A DNA stretch of 47,538 nucleotides from an uncultured Eubacteriales bacterium (GTDB taxonomy: Bacteria; Bacillota; Clostridia; Lachnospirales; Lachnospiraceae), in the NCBI GenBank assembly GCA_900549105.1, contig URND01000009.1, forward strand, positions 1 through 47,538. The letters are read 5' to 3'. Each line of letters opens with the position of its first letter. The first letter of the stretch is position 1. Positions 33,701-42,126 of the stretch are shown one piece after another. Under the pieces are notes generated by a model, which was not told where the DNA came from, did not search any database, and saw nothing but the letters and a program-made list of their open reading frames with translations. The translations under genes were made by a program, and so were the position numbers.

Positions 33701-33706
33701 GTCTCT

Positions 33707-35029
33707 TTATCCTTCCTGTTTTAAATCTTTCAGCCATTGTTTCATTTTTGCCTCATAGCCTAAATCGCCGCTGTCATAAAACCGGTGACCGGCCAGAGTA
33801 TCCGGCAGATATTGTTGATTCACCCAATGATTGTGATAATCGTGGGCATACTGATAGCCAATGCCATGGCCGAAATTTTTTGCCCCGCGGTAACTTGCAT
33901 CCTGCAGATAAGGCGGAATCGGCTCGCTCTTATGCTTCGCCACCCAGTCCAGCGCCTCGTTAATCGCCATATACGCCGCATTGCTCTTCGGCGCACACGC
34001 CACATAAATCGCTGCCTGGGCCAATGGAATCCGGGCTTCCGGCATACCAAGCCGCTCTACGGCCTGGGCTGCACTTACCGCCACTGTCAATGCCTGCGGG
34101 TCTGCATTTCCCACATCCTCCGCCGCACATATCATAATCCGCCGCGCAACAAAGGCCACATCTTCCCCTGCATAAAGCATCCGGGCCAGATAATAGACCG
34201 CCGCATCCGGGTCTGAGCCCCGCATACTTTTTATAAAGGCAGAAATCGTGTCATAATGATTATCTCCATTTTTATCGTATAAAGTCACCCGTTTTTGAAT
34301 ACATTCACCGACAACATCCAATGTGATGTGTATAATCCCGTCCTCCGACGGCTCCGTTGTCAGAATTCCCAACTCCACAGCGTTGAGGGCAGTCCGGGCA
34401 TCGCCATTGCTCATTTCCGCCAGAAAAGCCAGCGCATCCTCGCTGATTTCCGCATGATAAGCGCCCATCCCCTTCTCCACATCGCAGACGGCCCGCCGAA
34501 TCAATTCTTTAATATCCTCATTATTCAGCGGCTCCAAACGGAAAATGACAGACCTTGAAATCAGCGCGCTGTTCACCTCAAAGTAAGGATTTTCCGTAGT
34601 CGCTCCAATTAAAATAACTGTTCCGTCCTCCACAAAAGGAAGCAGGTAATCCTGCTGGCTTTTATTAAAACGATGTATTTCATCCACAAACAAAATTGTC
34701 TTCTGGCCGTACATTCCCCGGCGCTCTTTAGCCGCCGCCACAACCTGCTCCATGTCCTTTTTTCCGGCCACGGTCGCATTCATCTGCGTGAAAACTGCCT
34801 TTGTCGTATTGGCGATAACCCGGGCAATAGTTGTTTTCCCGGTTCCCGGCGGCCCGTACAAAATAATCGAACTGAGCTTATCCGCCTTAATCGCCCGATA
34901 AAGCATCTTATCTTTTCCGAGAATATGCTGCTGTCCCACAATCTCCTCCAATGTGGAGGGACGCAGCCTGGATGCCAGCGGCGATTCTTTTTCCATTGTA
35001 TTTTCTCTCATATAATCAAATAAATCCAT
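33707..35029 (-). CDS. rarA: Replication-associated recombination protein A (AAA+ ATPase)
   Basis: RarA/MgsA acts at stalled replication forks. The 440 residues show SRLRPSTLEEIVGQQHILG, Walker A GPPGTGKTT, Walker B FVDEIHRFN, sensor GATTENPYFEVN, and the C-terminal tetramerisation part with an end like GHRFYDSGDLG. Length is normal. It starts the leftward gene set 35029-30530. A GGGTGAAATAA stretch precedes the ATG, so initiation is of moderate strength. Confidence 0.96.
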   Translation of the reverse strand: MDLFDYMRENTMEKESPLASRLRPSTLEEIVGQQHILGKDKMLYRAIKADKLSSIILYGPPGTGKTTIARVIANTTKAVFTQMNATVAGKKDMEQVVAAAKERRGMYGQKTILFVDEIHRFNKSQQDYLLPFVEDGTVILIGATTENPYFEVNSALISRSVIFRLEPLNNEDIKELIRRAVCDVEKGMGAYHAEISEDALAFLAEMSNGDARTALNAVELGILTTEPSEDGIIHITLDVVGECIQKRVTLYDKNGDNHYDTISAFIKSMRGSDPDAAVYYLARMLYAGEDVAFVARRIMICAAEDVGNADPQALTVAVSAAQAVERLGMPEARIPLAQAAIYVACAPKSNAAYMAINEALDWVAKHKSEPIPPYLQDASYRGAKNFGHGIGYQYAHDYHNHWVNQQYLPDTLAGHRFYDSGDLGYEAKMKQWLKDLKQEG

Positions 35030-35130
35030 TTATTTCACCCATAATCATTCTAACATTGCACACTCTTCTCCGCAATCAGAAAAAATTAATAATAGTTTTA
35101 TAATTGTTCATCGGATTTTCATTGCTAATC

Positions 35131-35139
35131 TGCTATAAT
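35131..35139 (+). promoter_or_regulatory. Extended -10 promoter element before the phospholipase-like gene
   Basis: TGCTATAAT combines TGN with a perfect -10. No good -35 is present at the right distance. It lies 43 bases before the start codon at 35182, in a 150-bp region shared with divergent rarA. Confidence 0.55.
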
Positions 35140-35181
35140 TTGATAAAATAGATTTATATTGCAAAAAAGGAGATTTTGTAT

Positions 35182-36120
35182 ATGCCTGGACTAATTACAA
35201 ATTATCTATTCGGTGAACGGGCTTATCAATCGCTTTCCCCGAATTATTTAAAAGAAATTATCCGAAAAAATCCAAACGCATATCACATGGGACTTCAGGG
35301 CCCGGACATCTTCTTCTATTACTTGAATCCTTACATGCGCAAACGGAAGAACAATATATGCAACATTCTTCATGAGAAAAATACCGGTATCTTTTTTGAC
35401 AATTTATTAGAGTATACTGTTGTTCTCGAAACAGAGGAAAAGGAAATCTGTCTGGCCTATATTGCCGGATTTCTTTGTCATTATGCCTTGGATACCCACA
35501 CCCATCCATATCTTTACGCGCGGATGCAGAAAGATATGAACGAGCACCCGGAACGCCGCTATGAGGCCTTTTATTACCGCCGGATTGAGACACTTATGGA
35601 TACGCTCTTATTAAAACGTTTAAATCATATGGAGCCATCCCAGCTCAACCTGGAAGCCCTGGTTTCATTAAGCAAAAAGGAACGTCGGAATATTGTCGAT
35701 TGTCTCTTATACGCCATTCGTATAACTTACCATTACCGTTTGTCCCGGAAAACCCTGACTAAGGTCATCGCATCCGTGCGCCGGACCTGCATTTTCCTGC
35801 AGACTAACCCGCAGATGCGCCGGCGGCTTGTTCGTTTTATCGAAAATCGGTTGAAACTTTCTTCCTCAAAAACCTGTTTTATTTATCCTAAATATCAGGG
35901 GGACCCGGAAGATTATCTCAATGAAAGCCGGAGCACCTGGTATGTGGGCGAAAAGCGGGTTCCTCATAATGAAACATTTTTTGAGCTGCTGAGTGACGCC
36001 AATATTTTTAACAACCAGATTTTGGAAGCTTTTGACGACTATCTCGCATGGCACGGAAGCCGGGAACATCTGATTCAGACAATCGGCGCCTTATCCTACT
36101 ATACCGGAGAGCCTTGTTAG
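35182..36120 (+). CDS. Zinc-dependent phospholipase C family protein
   Basis: A 312-residue protein that opens MPGLITNYLFGE and has HMGLQGPDIFFYY, then CHYALDTHTHPYLYARM. These His/Asp motifs match the zinc-dependent phospholipase C family (metal-binding H and D). No signal peptide is present, so it is unlikely to be a secreted toxin; clostridia carry many such intracellular homologs of unknown role. The ATG at 35182 has a GGAG 9 bases upstream; the in-frame TTG at 35176 is less likely. It is followed by a terminator. Confidence 0.9.
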   Translation: MPGLITNYLFGERAYQSLSPNYLKEIIRKNPNAYHMGLQGPDIFFYYLNPYMRKRKNNICNILHEKNTGIFFDNLLEYTVVLETEEKEICLAYIAGFLCHYALDTHTHPYLYARMQKDMNEHPERRYEAFYYRRIETLMDTLLLKRLNHMEPSQLNLEALVSLSKKERRNIVDCLLYAIRITYHYRLSRKTLTKVIASVRRTCIFLQTNPQMRRRLVRFIENRLKLSSSKTCFIYPKYQGDPEDYLNESRSTWYVGEKRVPHNETFFELLSDANIFNNQILEAFDDYLAWHGSREHLIQTIGALSYYTGEPC

Positions 36121-36142
36121 TTATTATCATACGCTAATATTC

Positions 36143-36179
36143 AGAAAGAAATTATGTCAGATAATTTCTTTCTTTTTTT
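36143..36179 (+). terminator. Terminator after the phospholipase-like gene
   Basis: A perfect 13-bp stem (36143-36155 with 36161-36173) and 5-base loop, followed by a run of T. It separates this gene from the licD-like gene, which has its own promoter. Confidence 0.9.
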
Positions 36180-36215
36180 GTATATTTTTTTGATGATTTT
36201 CTCTATTTTTGTCGA

Positions 36216-36244
36216 TTGACAGTCCATCTTCCCCATGTTATGTT
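36216..36244 (+). promoter_or_regulatory. Promoter of the licD-like gene
   Basis: TTGACA (36216-36221), a 17-base spacer and TATGTT (36239-36244). The -35 is consensus. It lies 62 bases before the start codon. Confidence 0.65.
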
Positions 36245-36306
36245 TGAAATATGTAAGAAAAATGTAAGATTTTAGAAATAAAATTTTAGAAAGGCAGGAT
36301 GGCGCT

Positions 36307-37485
36307 ATGACTTTGAGAAAAAAACTTAAAAAAATACAAATGCGGCTTTTGCCGCCATCTTCCCGGTCATTTCACTCTGCAACCTATGATATCCGTTATG
36401 ACGTAAACCAGCTCCGTCAGGAAATTGCCAGTCTTCAGGAACAGCTTAACCGCCAGTCCAACCAGTTAAATGGGCGAATGGACGAATTGAGTTCAGATAT
36501 GGCCATTCACGACACACATATGAAATTATACGGCGATGTTTTTTTCCGACAGGAAAATGAAACGCCCCACGAAACTCGAAAACGCTTTTTCCATTCTCTT
36601 CCAAAAGCAGATGAGCCCTTTCGGACATTCCAGCTCTGCAACAGCAAATTACTTCACAAGCTGGAAGAATTATGTCAGCAACATCATCTGGATTACTGGC
36701 TTGGTTTTGGGAGTCTCATCGGCGCTGCTTCCTGCGAAGGGCTTATTCCGTGGGATGACGACGTGGATATCTGTATGATGCGTGAAGATGGGATGGCGCT
36801 TTATGAACTCCTGAAAGAGGACCCGGAGTATCAGATAACTCTGGTCTATGATTATTTTGCGCTTGTTAAACAGTTTCGTTTCAGCCATCGCAGCCCCGAC
36901 ATCCCTTGTTTTATTGATGTTTCTCTCTGGGATTGGGCAAGAGATTGCTCCGAAAAGAATGAACACCGCCTGCGTGAGCTGCGCCGCGGTCTCATTGACA
37001 GTCTGACCAACTCGGACAACCATCTGGATTATTGGCGTCAAAATCCATATCTTTTTGCTCCCGGCAGCAATTATGTTGTTCAATGCGGACCTGTTGATTT
37101 AAAAAAACAGAAGCCGGAACCGGTTAAACGGGAAATTGAAAAAATTGAGGTTCATTTTAAACAGTTTTATGAAAAAGCAAAAACGGAGGGAATTTTCTGT
37201 GATAGATCCGAAGCCTCCGCTGTCGCCTTTGGCCTGGAAAACCTCTCGGAAGATGCTCCGTGGCGACGCTATATCTGGCCGAAGGATATGATCTTCCCGA
37301 CACAGCAGATTTTATTTGAAGGTGGTTTTGGCCGTGTGCCAAAGGATATGAAAGGCTTTTGTGACGAATGTTATCCGGGCTGGCCTTATCTTCCAAAGGA
37401 TATTCTCGGACACAATCATTTTGCAAGAGAACTGCTGAAAGACCCAAAAGTTTATGAGACAATGAAAAAATATATTTCCGAATAA
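36307..37485 (+). CDS. LicD family phosphotransferase with N-terminal coiled coil
   Basis: LicD proteins transfer phosphocholine or similar groups to surface glycans. The 392 residues have an N-terminal basic stretch and a heptad-like coiled coil (about 35-75, QLRQEIASLQEQLNRQ), then the LicD core: YWLGFGSLIGAAS, IPWDDDVDICMM (metal-binding Asp residues) and later RYIWPKDMIFP with a final GWPYLPKD. The coiled coil is an addition to the usual family layout and could serve to assemble the enzyme with glycan machinery. It has its own promoter and terminator. Which group it transfers is unknown; no choline uptake or activation genes are nearby. Confidence 0.9.
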   Translation: MTLRKKLKKIQMRLLPPSSRSFHSATYDIRYDVNQLRQEIASLQEQLNRQSNQLNGRMDELSSDMAIHDTHMKLYGDVFFRQENETPHETRKRFFHSLPKADEPFRTFQLCNSKLLHKLEELCQQHHLDYWLGFGSLIGAASCEGLIPWDDDVDICMMREDGMALYELLKEDPEYQITLVYDYFALVKQFRFSHRSPDIPCFIDVSLWDWARDCSEKNEHRLRELRRGLIDSLTNSDNHLDYWRQNPYLFAPGSNYVVQCGPVDLKKQKPEPVKREIEKIEVHFKQFYEKAKTEGIFCDRSEASAVAFGLENLSEDAPWRRYIWPKDMIFPTQQILFEGGFGRVPKDMKGFCDECYPGWPYLPKDILGHNHFARELLKDPKVYETMKKYISE

Positions 37486-37531
37486 ATAATGCTGCGGTAA
37501 GATTTCAAATCCTACTGCAGCATTATTTTTT
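37486..37531 (+). terminator. Terminator after the licD-like gene, facing pfkA
   Basis: ATAATGCTGC (37486-37495) pairs with GCAGCATTAT (37517-37526), with further inner pairing, and six T follow on the plus strand. On the minus strand the T run is weaker, so it serves licD mainly and pfkA perhaps. Confidence 0.85.
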
Positions 37532-38504
37532 AGTACATCGACATCAACCGGCTGATGAGGAACTGATATTCATTAATCGTCTTTTCCATCGCCAGCCCTT
37601 CATCGATATCAAAATCCACGTAATTTCCGCCTTTTAAACAGATAACCCGGTTCGTTTCACCTCTGTGAAGCAAATCAATGGCATAGCCCCCCATTGTCGC
37701 CGCTGTGACACGGTCTCTGGCTGTCGGAGAACCGCCGCGCTGGATATGCCCGAGAACCGTCGCACGGGTTTCAATGCCCGTCGCCGCCTCGATACGCCGT
37801 GCCAGGCGATTTGTATGCCCCACGCCCTCCGCATTGATAATGACATGATGGGTTTTGCCCTTTGAGCGGTTGTGCATAATCGAATCAATTAAATCCTGCT
37901 CGTTGAACGCCTCTTTCTCCGGTATAAGAATACCGTCCGCACCGTTTGCCATCTGACACCAGAGGGCAATATATCCGGCATTTCTTCCCATAACCTCGAT
38001 GATACTGCACCGCTCATGGGATGTGGACGTATCTTTAATCTTATCAATGGCGCTCATCGCCGTATTCACAGCCGTATCAAATCCTATCGTATAATCCGTA
38101 CAATTAATATCCAAATCAATAGTTCCCGGAATCCCAATCGTATTAATTCCGAGGGCAGAGAGTTTCTGTGCGCCGCGGAAAGAACCGTCGCCGCCGATAA
38201 CAATCAGGCCGTCAATTCCGTTATCCTTCAAAATCTGCGCGCCCTTGAGCTGGCCTTCCTTCGTTTCAAATTCCTTGCATCTGGCCGTAAACAGAATTGT
38301 ACCGCCGAGACGTGCTATCTCGGATACCATTTTGGAATCCATATCTATAATTTCATTATTTAACAGGCCGGCATAGCCTCTTTTAATCCCTTTTACCTTC
38401 ATGCCGCTGGCCAAAGCGGTCCGCACAACCGCCCGAATCGCCGCATTCATTCCGGGCGCATCACCGCCGCTGGTTAAGATACCTACGGTTTCTACTTCTC
38501 GCAT
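37530..38504 (-). CDS. pfkA: ATP-dependent 6-phosphofructokinase
   Basis: PfkA phosphorylates fructose-6-phosphate to the 1,6-bisphosphate, the committed step of glycolysis. The 324 residues have LTSGGDAPGMN, VIGGDGSFRGA (GGDGS points to ATP rather than pyrophosphate), PGTIDLDI with the catalytic Asp, and MGRNAGYIA. The start at 38504 follows a perfect GGAGGT 7 bases upstream, better than 38534. It is convergent with licD. Confidence 0.97.
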   Translation of the reverse strand: MREVETVGILTSGGDAPGMNAAIRAVVRTALASGMKVKGIKRGYAGLLNNEIIDMDSKMVSEIARLGGTILFTARCKEFETKEGQLKGAQILKDNGIDGLIVIGGDGSFRGAQKLSALGINTIGIPGTIDLDINCTDYTIGFDTAVNTAMSAIDKIKDTSTSHERCSIIEVMGRNAGYIALWCQMANGADGILIPEKEAFNEQDLIDSIMHNRSKGKTHHVIINAEGVGHTNRLARRIEAATGIETRATVLGHIQRGGSPTARDRVTAATMGGYAIDLLHRGETNRVICLKGGNYVDFDIDEGLAMEKTINEYQFLISRLMSMY

Positions 38505-38544
38505 AAATGTACCTCCTGTTTTTATTGATTTCAAGTCTGCTCAC

Positions 38545-38573
38545 AGTATATCATGTTTCCCCGCTATTTTAAA
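38545..38573 (-). promoter_or_regulatory. Promoter of pfkA
   Basis: Minus-strand TTTAAA (38573-38568), 17-base spacer and TATACT (38550-38545), the latter preceded by TGA (extended -10). It overlaps the cobT stop codon, so pfkA may be partly independent of the cobalamin genes. Confidence 0.45.
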
Positions 38574-39619
38574 GGGATGTATGTTTCAATTTTTCCTTCT
38601 TCAAAACTCGGAAGTTCTTCATATAAATGGAATACCTGGTCAAGCATCGAAAATAAAAGCACCGCGCCGCTGCCCTCTCCAAGATGAAAATTACCGTAGA
38701 TGACCGGTTTTAGGCCAAGCATATTCAGGGCAAGCGCCGCCCCCGGTTCCTTTGAGCAATGGGAAGCAATCATCCCATCCATAGCCGCCGGAGCAAGCTG
38801 TTTTGCCAAAAGAGCTGCCACAGATGCAATAAATCCGTCAATAACCACCGGTACTCCCGCTGCCGCCGCGCCCAGAAATACGCCAGTCAGTCCCGCAATA
38901 TCCAGGCCGCCGACCTTTGACAGCACATCAATGGCATCCTTTGAATTTGGCTGATTATGGGCAACAGCCTTTTCAATAGTCCGAATTTTCCGCTCAAGCC
39001 CTTCTCCGGAAAGCCCGGCCCCCCGCCCGGTGACATCGGCCGCCCTCCGGCCCGAAAGAACTGCCAGCACCGCACTGCTGCTCGTTGTATTGCCGATGCC
39101 CATTTCCCCTGTGGAGAGTAACTGATAGCCTTCTGCCGCCTTTTGCAACGCCAGATTAGCGCCGGCCTCAATGGCCGCCGCCGCCGTCTCCCGGCTCATC
39201 GCCGGGCCGCAGGCTATATTATCGGTTCCCCGCATCCGGGACAGATTTAAAACCCCTTCAACTTTTTCCTTCATTCCCATGTCCGCCACAAGAAAATCGC
39301 TTCCCGCTTTTTCGGACATCAACGCTATTGTCGCCCTGCGGTGAAGCATATTTTCCACAACCTGGGTTGTCACATGATAGTCCGACTGACTCACACCCTC
39401 GGCAATGACGCCGTTATCCGCCGCCATAACGATTGTGAGTTTCCGCTCAATCGATGGGTGGGTTGTCCGCTGTACTCCCGCTATCCGCACAAGGGTTTCC
39501 TGAAGCCAGTCCAGACTTCGGAGCGGAATACATTTATTATCCCATATTTTCCAAACCCGATGCATCATTTCCGCATCCGCAGGCTGAATCCCTTTGCAGA
39601 CCTCTTCTAAACTCAACAT
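38564..39619 (-). CDS. cobT: Nicotinate-nucleotide-dimethylbenzimidazole phosphoribosyltransferase
   Basis: CobT makes alpha-ribazole phosphate, activating the lower ligand of cobalamin. The 351-residue length is right, and conserved blocks are seen: MAADNGVIAEGVSQSD, TGEMGIGNTTSSSA, VIDGFIASVAA, HCSKEPGAALAL and HLGEGSGAVLLFSM, which holds the catalytic Glu. Its start overlaps the cobC stop (ATGTTGA), implying coupling. With cobC, cobS and cobU it completes nucleotide loop assembly. Confidence 0.97.
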   Translation of the reverse strand: MLSLEEVCKGIQPADAEMMHRVWKIWDNKCIPLRSLDWLQETLVRIAGVQRTTHPSIERKLTIVMAADNGVIAEGVSQSDYHVTTQVVENMLHRRATIALMSEKAGSDFLVADMGMKEKVEGVLNLSRMRGTDNIACGPAMSRETAAAAIEAGANLALQKAAEGYQLLSTGEMGIGNTTSSSAVLAVLSGRRAADVTGRGAGLSGEGLERKIRTIEKAVAHNQPNSKDAIDVLSKVGGLDIAGLTGVFLGAAAAGVPVVIDGFIASVAALLAKQLAPAAMDGMIASHCSKEPGAALALNMLGLKPVIYGNFHLGEGSGAVLLFSMLDQVFHLYEELPSFEEGKIETYIPLK

Positions 39620-40287
39620 TTCACATTAAATCCTTTCAATACAGGAAAATCATTCACAATTTCAAAACAGGTATAAGCCCCCTGCTGAATCTCCAGATGC
39701 CATATATTGGACGCAGCTGTTCCCAAAAAATGACATATCAGACACTGAATCGGCCCGCTGTGACCAACAAAAAGGACATTATCAGCCCTTCGAAAAGCTT
39801 CCCTGCCGGAAAGCTCCCGCCATCCGTCCAGCACCCGTCGGCTGAACTCCGTAAAACGCTCTCCCCCGGTCGGCGGGCAATTTATCCAGTCTCCGGACAT
39901 AGCCGCATAATCCCCCGGATAAAGTTCCCTTACCTGTGTATAATGAAGGCCTTCCCATGCCCCGAAATTCATCTCATTAAAAGCCGGTATCGACCAGATT
40001 TCCGGCATCTGCCCGTTTTGCTGCGTCTGCTTGTTTTGCTGCGTCTGCTTGTTTTGCTGCGTCTGCTTGCTTTGCTGTGTCTGCCTGGATAAAACTGTTT
40101 CCGCCGTCTGCCGCGTCCTCTGCAATCCGGAAATAATAACTTTATCAAATACCACATCCCGAAGCATGTCTCCCACCGCAGCCGCCTGCTCTCTGCCCTT
40201 CTCCGTAATAGAAACATCCAGGCTGCCGTAATAAACGCGTTTTACATTGCACTCTGTTTCTCCGTGCCGGACTATGTATAATTTCAT
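39613..40287 (-). CDS. cobC: Alpha-ribazole phosphatase-like histidine phosphatase with glutamine-rich repeat insert
   Basis: CobC removes the phosphate in nucleotide loop assembly of cobalamin. The protein begins MKLYIVRHGETE (RHG with the phosphorylated His) and has MNFGAWEGLHY and VLFVGHSGPI. Between the first and second halves sits an insert with the six-residue unit K-Q-T-Q-Q-N repeated about four times, coded by an 18-bp tandem repeat (40015-40086). The insert lies in a surface-loop position and does not remove a catalytic residue. The start at 40287 is chosen since it gives the family N-terminus and a GGAG precedes it. The CobC call rests on context; the sequence alone says histidine phosphatase. 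Confidence 0.88.
   Translation of the reverse strand: MKLYIVRHGETECNVKRVYYGSLDVSITEKGREQAAAVGDMLRDVVFDKVIISGLQRTRQTAETVLSRQTQQSKQTQQNKQTQQNKQTQQNGQMPEIWSIPAFNEMNFGAWEGLHYTQVRELYPGDYAAMSGDWINCPPTGGERFTEFSRRVLDGWRELSGREAFRRADNVLFVGHSGPIQCLICHFLGTAASNIWHLEIQQGAYTCFEIVNDFPVLKGFNVKC
40015..40086 (-). repeat. Tandem repeat of 18 bp, four units, inside cobC
   Basis: Units at 40015-40032, 40033-40050 and 40051-40068 are identical; 40069-40086 differs at three bases. Being a multiple of three, gain or loss of a unit keeps the frame and changes the K-Q-T-Q-Q-N tract by six residues. Confidence 0.95.
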
Positions 40288-40288
40288 C

Positions 40289-41074
40289 TCACAATACTCC
40301 TTCCAATGCCACGACAAGCAGCATATAGAAAATTTCAATAATCTCAGAAGCCGCGCCAAGGGTATCCCCGGTCATTCCGCCAATCGCCTTTTCCATGTGC
40401 CGCCGGAACAGCCAGGCCAATATAAAGCACAGGCCGACAACGCCAAAAAGCACCGGAATACCTATCGCTGTCCTGCAGCCGATACCTGTACAGATAATCC
40501 CGATTCCCAGACATGCGCCAACCCACAGGGCTCCGAACAGGGCCGATATAATGGCAATATGCAGCGGAATCCGCCCGATATAGCTTTTTCCAAGGCCGCT
40601 CTCCCGCGGATAAACCGCCCGGTACATGCACAGGCTCTGCACCATTTTTCCCGCCACAGGGGCAGCCAGAATCAAAAAAAGCGGCATGGCTGAAGCCGTG
40701 ATCAACAGATATTTAAATGCCAAATCGGCGATGGCCGCCACAACGCCAAAAGTTCCGATATGACTGTCCTTCATTATCTCCAGCATCCGCTCCCGGCTTC
40801 TTGAAGAAAAAAGGGCATCCGCCGTATCGCACAGGCCATCCAGATGGAATCCCCGGGTCATCCATAATTCGCCAAGCAGGGCCAGTGCCGCCGCCGCCGA
40901 AAGAGGCAAAATATGCATGGCCGCCCAAAAAATCAGGGCATCAAACAGGGCAATGACAATGCCCGCCGCAGGCCAGAGAACGACGCCCCGAATCAGCCGT
41001 TCATCACTCACTTCCACACTTTTATTGATGGGAAGGCTCGTAAATAATTGTAACATCAAAATCAATGTATCCAT
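40289..41074 (-). CDS. cobS: Adenosylcobinamide-GDP ribazoletransferase (cobalamin synthase)
   Basis: CobS joins adenosylcobinamide-GDP with alpha-ribazole at the membrane, the last step of cobalamin assembly. The 261-residue protein has about six hydrophobic helices. The family motif GFHLDGLCDTADALFSSRSRE with its metal-binding acidic residues and the KDSHIGTFG segment are clear. GGAG precedes the ATG. It lies 3 bases from cobU and 1 base from cobC, so all are in one operon. Confidence 0.97.
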   Translation of the reverse strand: MDTLILMLQLFTSLPINKSVEVSDERLIRGVVLWPAAGIVIALFDALIFWAAMHILPLSAAAALALLGELWMTRGFHLDGLCDTADALFSSRSRERMLEIMKDSHIGTFGVVAAIADLAFKYLLITASAMPLFLILAAPVAGKMVQSLCMYRAVYPRESGLGKSYIGRIPLHIAIISALFGALWVGACLGIGIICTGIGCRTAIGIPVLFGVVGLCFILAWLFRRHMEKAIGGMTGDTLGAASEIIEIFYMLLVVALEGVL

Positions 41075-41077
41075 AAA

Positions 41078-41677
41078 TCACTCCGCCTTAATCTGCACAG
41101 GAATACCGCTGATAACAAAATAAACCTGCTCTGCCTTCGCCGCCAGATACTGGTTGACCCGGCCGAGAATATCCCTGAAGCCCCGGCCAAGCGGTGTTTC
41201 AGGCACAACGCCCAGTCCGATTTCATCAGTCACCATAACATAGGGCAAACGCTTCTCTTCCACGGCCGCCGCAAATTTCTGAAATTTCTCCATAATAAAG
41301 GACTCCGCCTCATCAAAATCAACCGCCGCGAAATCTATATCGCTGTCTCCTGAAAAATCCATATCGCTGTCTCCCGCCGCTTCTGCCGCCGTCAAACCGC
41401 CGATAAAATCAAACAGCAGATTTGTCACCATGGAAGTCACGCTGTCCAGCAAAATCCCGTCAAAGCCTGCATAATCCAAATCTTCCAAATCCAGATAGCC
41501 TTCATGAGTTATCCACAATTCCCCCCGGCGTTCCTTATGCTTTTCCACGCGCTGAGCCATTTCATCATCAAAAACTTTGCCTGTCGCCACATATAACCGG
41601 CGCTTTCCCATCGCCTCAACCAGTTTTTCACCATATTCACTTTTTCCGCTCCGGCACCCGCCTGTCACTAAAATCAT
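41078..41677 (-). CDS. cobU: Adenosylcobinamide kinase / adenosylcobinamide-phosphate guanylyltransferase
   Basis: CobU activates adenosylcobinamide with GTP. The 199 residues open MILVTGGCRSGKSEYGE (P-loop, 6-13) and have the VEKHKERRG segment holding the guanylylated His and the late VTDEIGLGVVPETPLGR. A 20-bp imperfect repeat (41331-41374) codes an acidic insert, D-S-D-M-D-F then D-S-D-I-D-F, about 20 residues beyond the usual length. The start at 41677 follows GGGAGAG. The hairpin 60 bases upstream may separate it from the regulator gene. Confidence 0.96.
   Translation of the reverse strand: MILVTGGCRSGKSEYGEKLVEAMGKRRLYVATGKVFDDEMAQRVEKHKERRGELWITHEGYLDLEDLDYAGFDGILLDSVTSMVTNLLFDFIGGLTAAEAAGDSDMDFSGDSDIDFAAVDFDEAESFIMEKFQKFAAAVEEKRLPYVMVTDEIGLGVVPETPLGRGFRDILGRVNQYLAAKAEQVYFVISGIPVQIKAE
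41331..41374 (-). repeat. Imperfect 20-bp direct repeat in cobU
   Basis: Copies at 41331-41350 and 41355-41374 differ at one base and are 24 bases apart, coding an eight-residue acidic duplication (D-S-D-M/I-D-F core). It keeps the frame. Confidence 0.85.
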
Positions 41678-41737
41678 ACGCTCTCCCACCCCACTGTCCA
41701 AACTTTGCGCTTCACCATCTGTCGTTTAATGAAAATC

Positions 41738-41770
41738 GGCTGCCAAGGATAACCTTATCCGCTGACAGCC
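41738..41770 (-). terminator. Hairpin between arsR-type regulator and cobU
   Basis: GGCTG (41738-41742) pairs with CAGCC (41766-41770), with an inner GGATAA/TTATCC stem. On the minus strand only GATTTTC follows, so it would be a weak terminator. No clear promoter lies between it and cobU, so it may act as an attenuator or partial stop. Confidence 0.45.
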
Positions 41771-41797
41771 AGTTTTATCATTTTTCTCCTTGATTCT

Positions 41798-42121
41798 TTA
41801 TTCTTCCATCACATGGTCAAAAGCCACTTTAAACATTTCCTGAATATGTTCATCTGCCAGAGAATAGTAGCGCACCTTGCCGTCCCGGCGGGTTTTCACC
41901 AGTCTGGCCTGCTTTAACAGCCGAAGCTGATGGGATACGGCAGACTGATTCATCTCGAGCAGCAGCGCCAGATCGCCCACGCATAATTCCGACTGACTCA
42001 ATGCACATATAATTTTTGCCCGGGTCGAATCCCCAAAGGCTTTAAACAGCTCCGCCACCTCAAACAAATCATCCTCCGGCGGCATAGCATCTCTTACCTG
42101 TTCAACCAGACTGTCTCCCAT
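41798..42121 (-). CDS. ArsR/SmtB family metal-sensing repressor with SmtB/CzrA-type alpha-5 site
   Basis: The 107-residue winged-helix repressor has the family DNA-binding segment MNQSAVSHQLRLLKQARLV and KVRYYSL wing. The last helix holds D90, H92, H103 and E106, an exact D-x-H-x10-H-x2-E, the zinc/cobalt site of SmtB and CzrA. Only one Cys is in the ELCVGDL helix, so an arsenic or cadmium thiol site is unlikely. I therefore read it as a Zn(II) or Co(II) sensor. It follows glmM by 5 bases and precedes the cobalamin genes; no metal efflux pump lies alongside, so its targets are unclear. Confidence 0.9.
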   Translation of the reverse strand: MGDSLVEQVRDAMPPEDDLFEVAELFKAFGDSTRAKIICALSQSELCVGDLALLLEMNQSAVSHQLRLLKQARLVKTRRDGKVRYYSLADEHIQEMFKVAFDHVMEE

Positions 42122-42126
42122 CTTCT

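Noticed and set aside
40015..40086. 18-bp repeats as a short CRISPR array
   Set aside because: Units are directly adjacent with no spacers, lie in an open frame and code a regular peptide.
39454..40092. 212-codon plus-strand frame opposite cobT/cobC
   Set aside because: It overlaps two certain genes on the other strand and its protein is rich in low-complexity leucine from the 18-bp repeats.
41678..41797. Cobalamin riboswitch before cobU
   Set aside because: Only about 120 bases separate the regulator gene and cobU, taken up in part by a hairpin. No B12-box-like sequence was recognised, so this space is too short for the aptamer.
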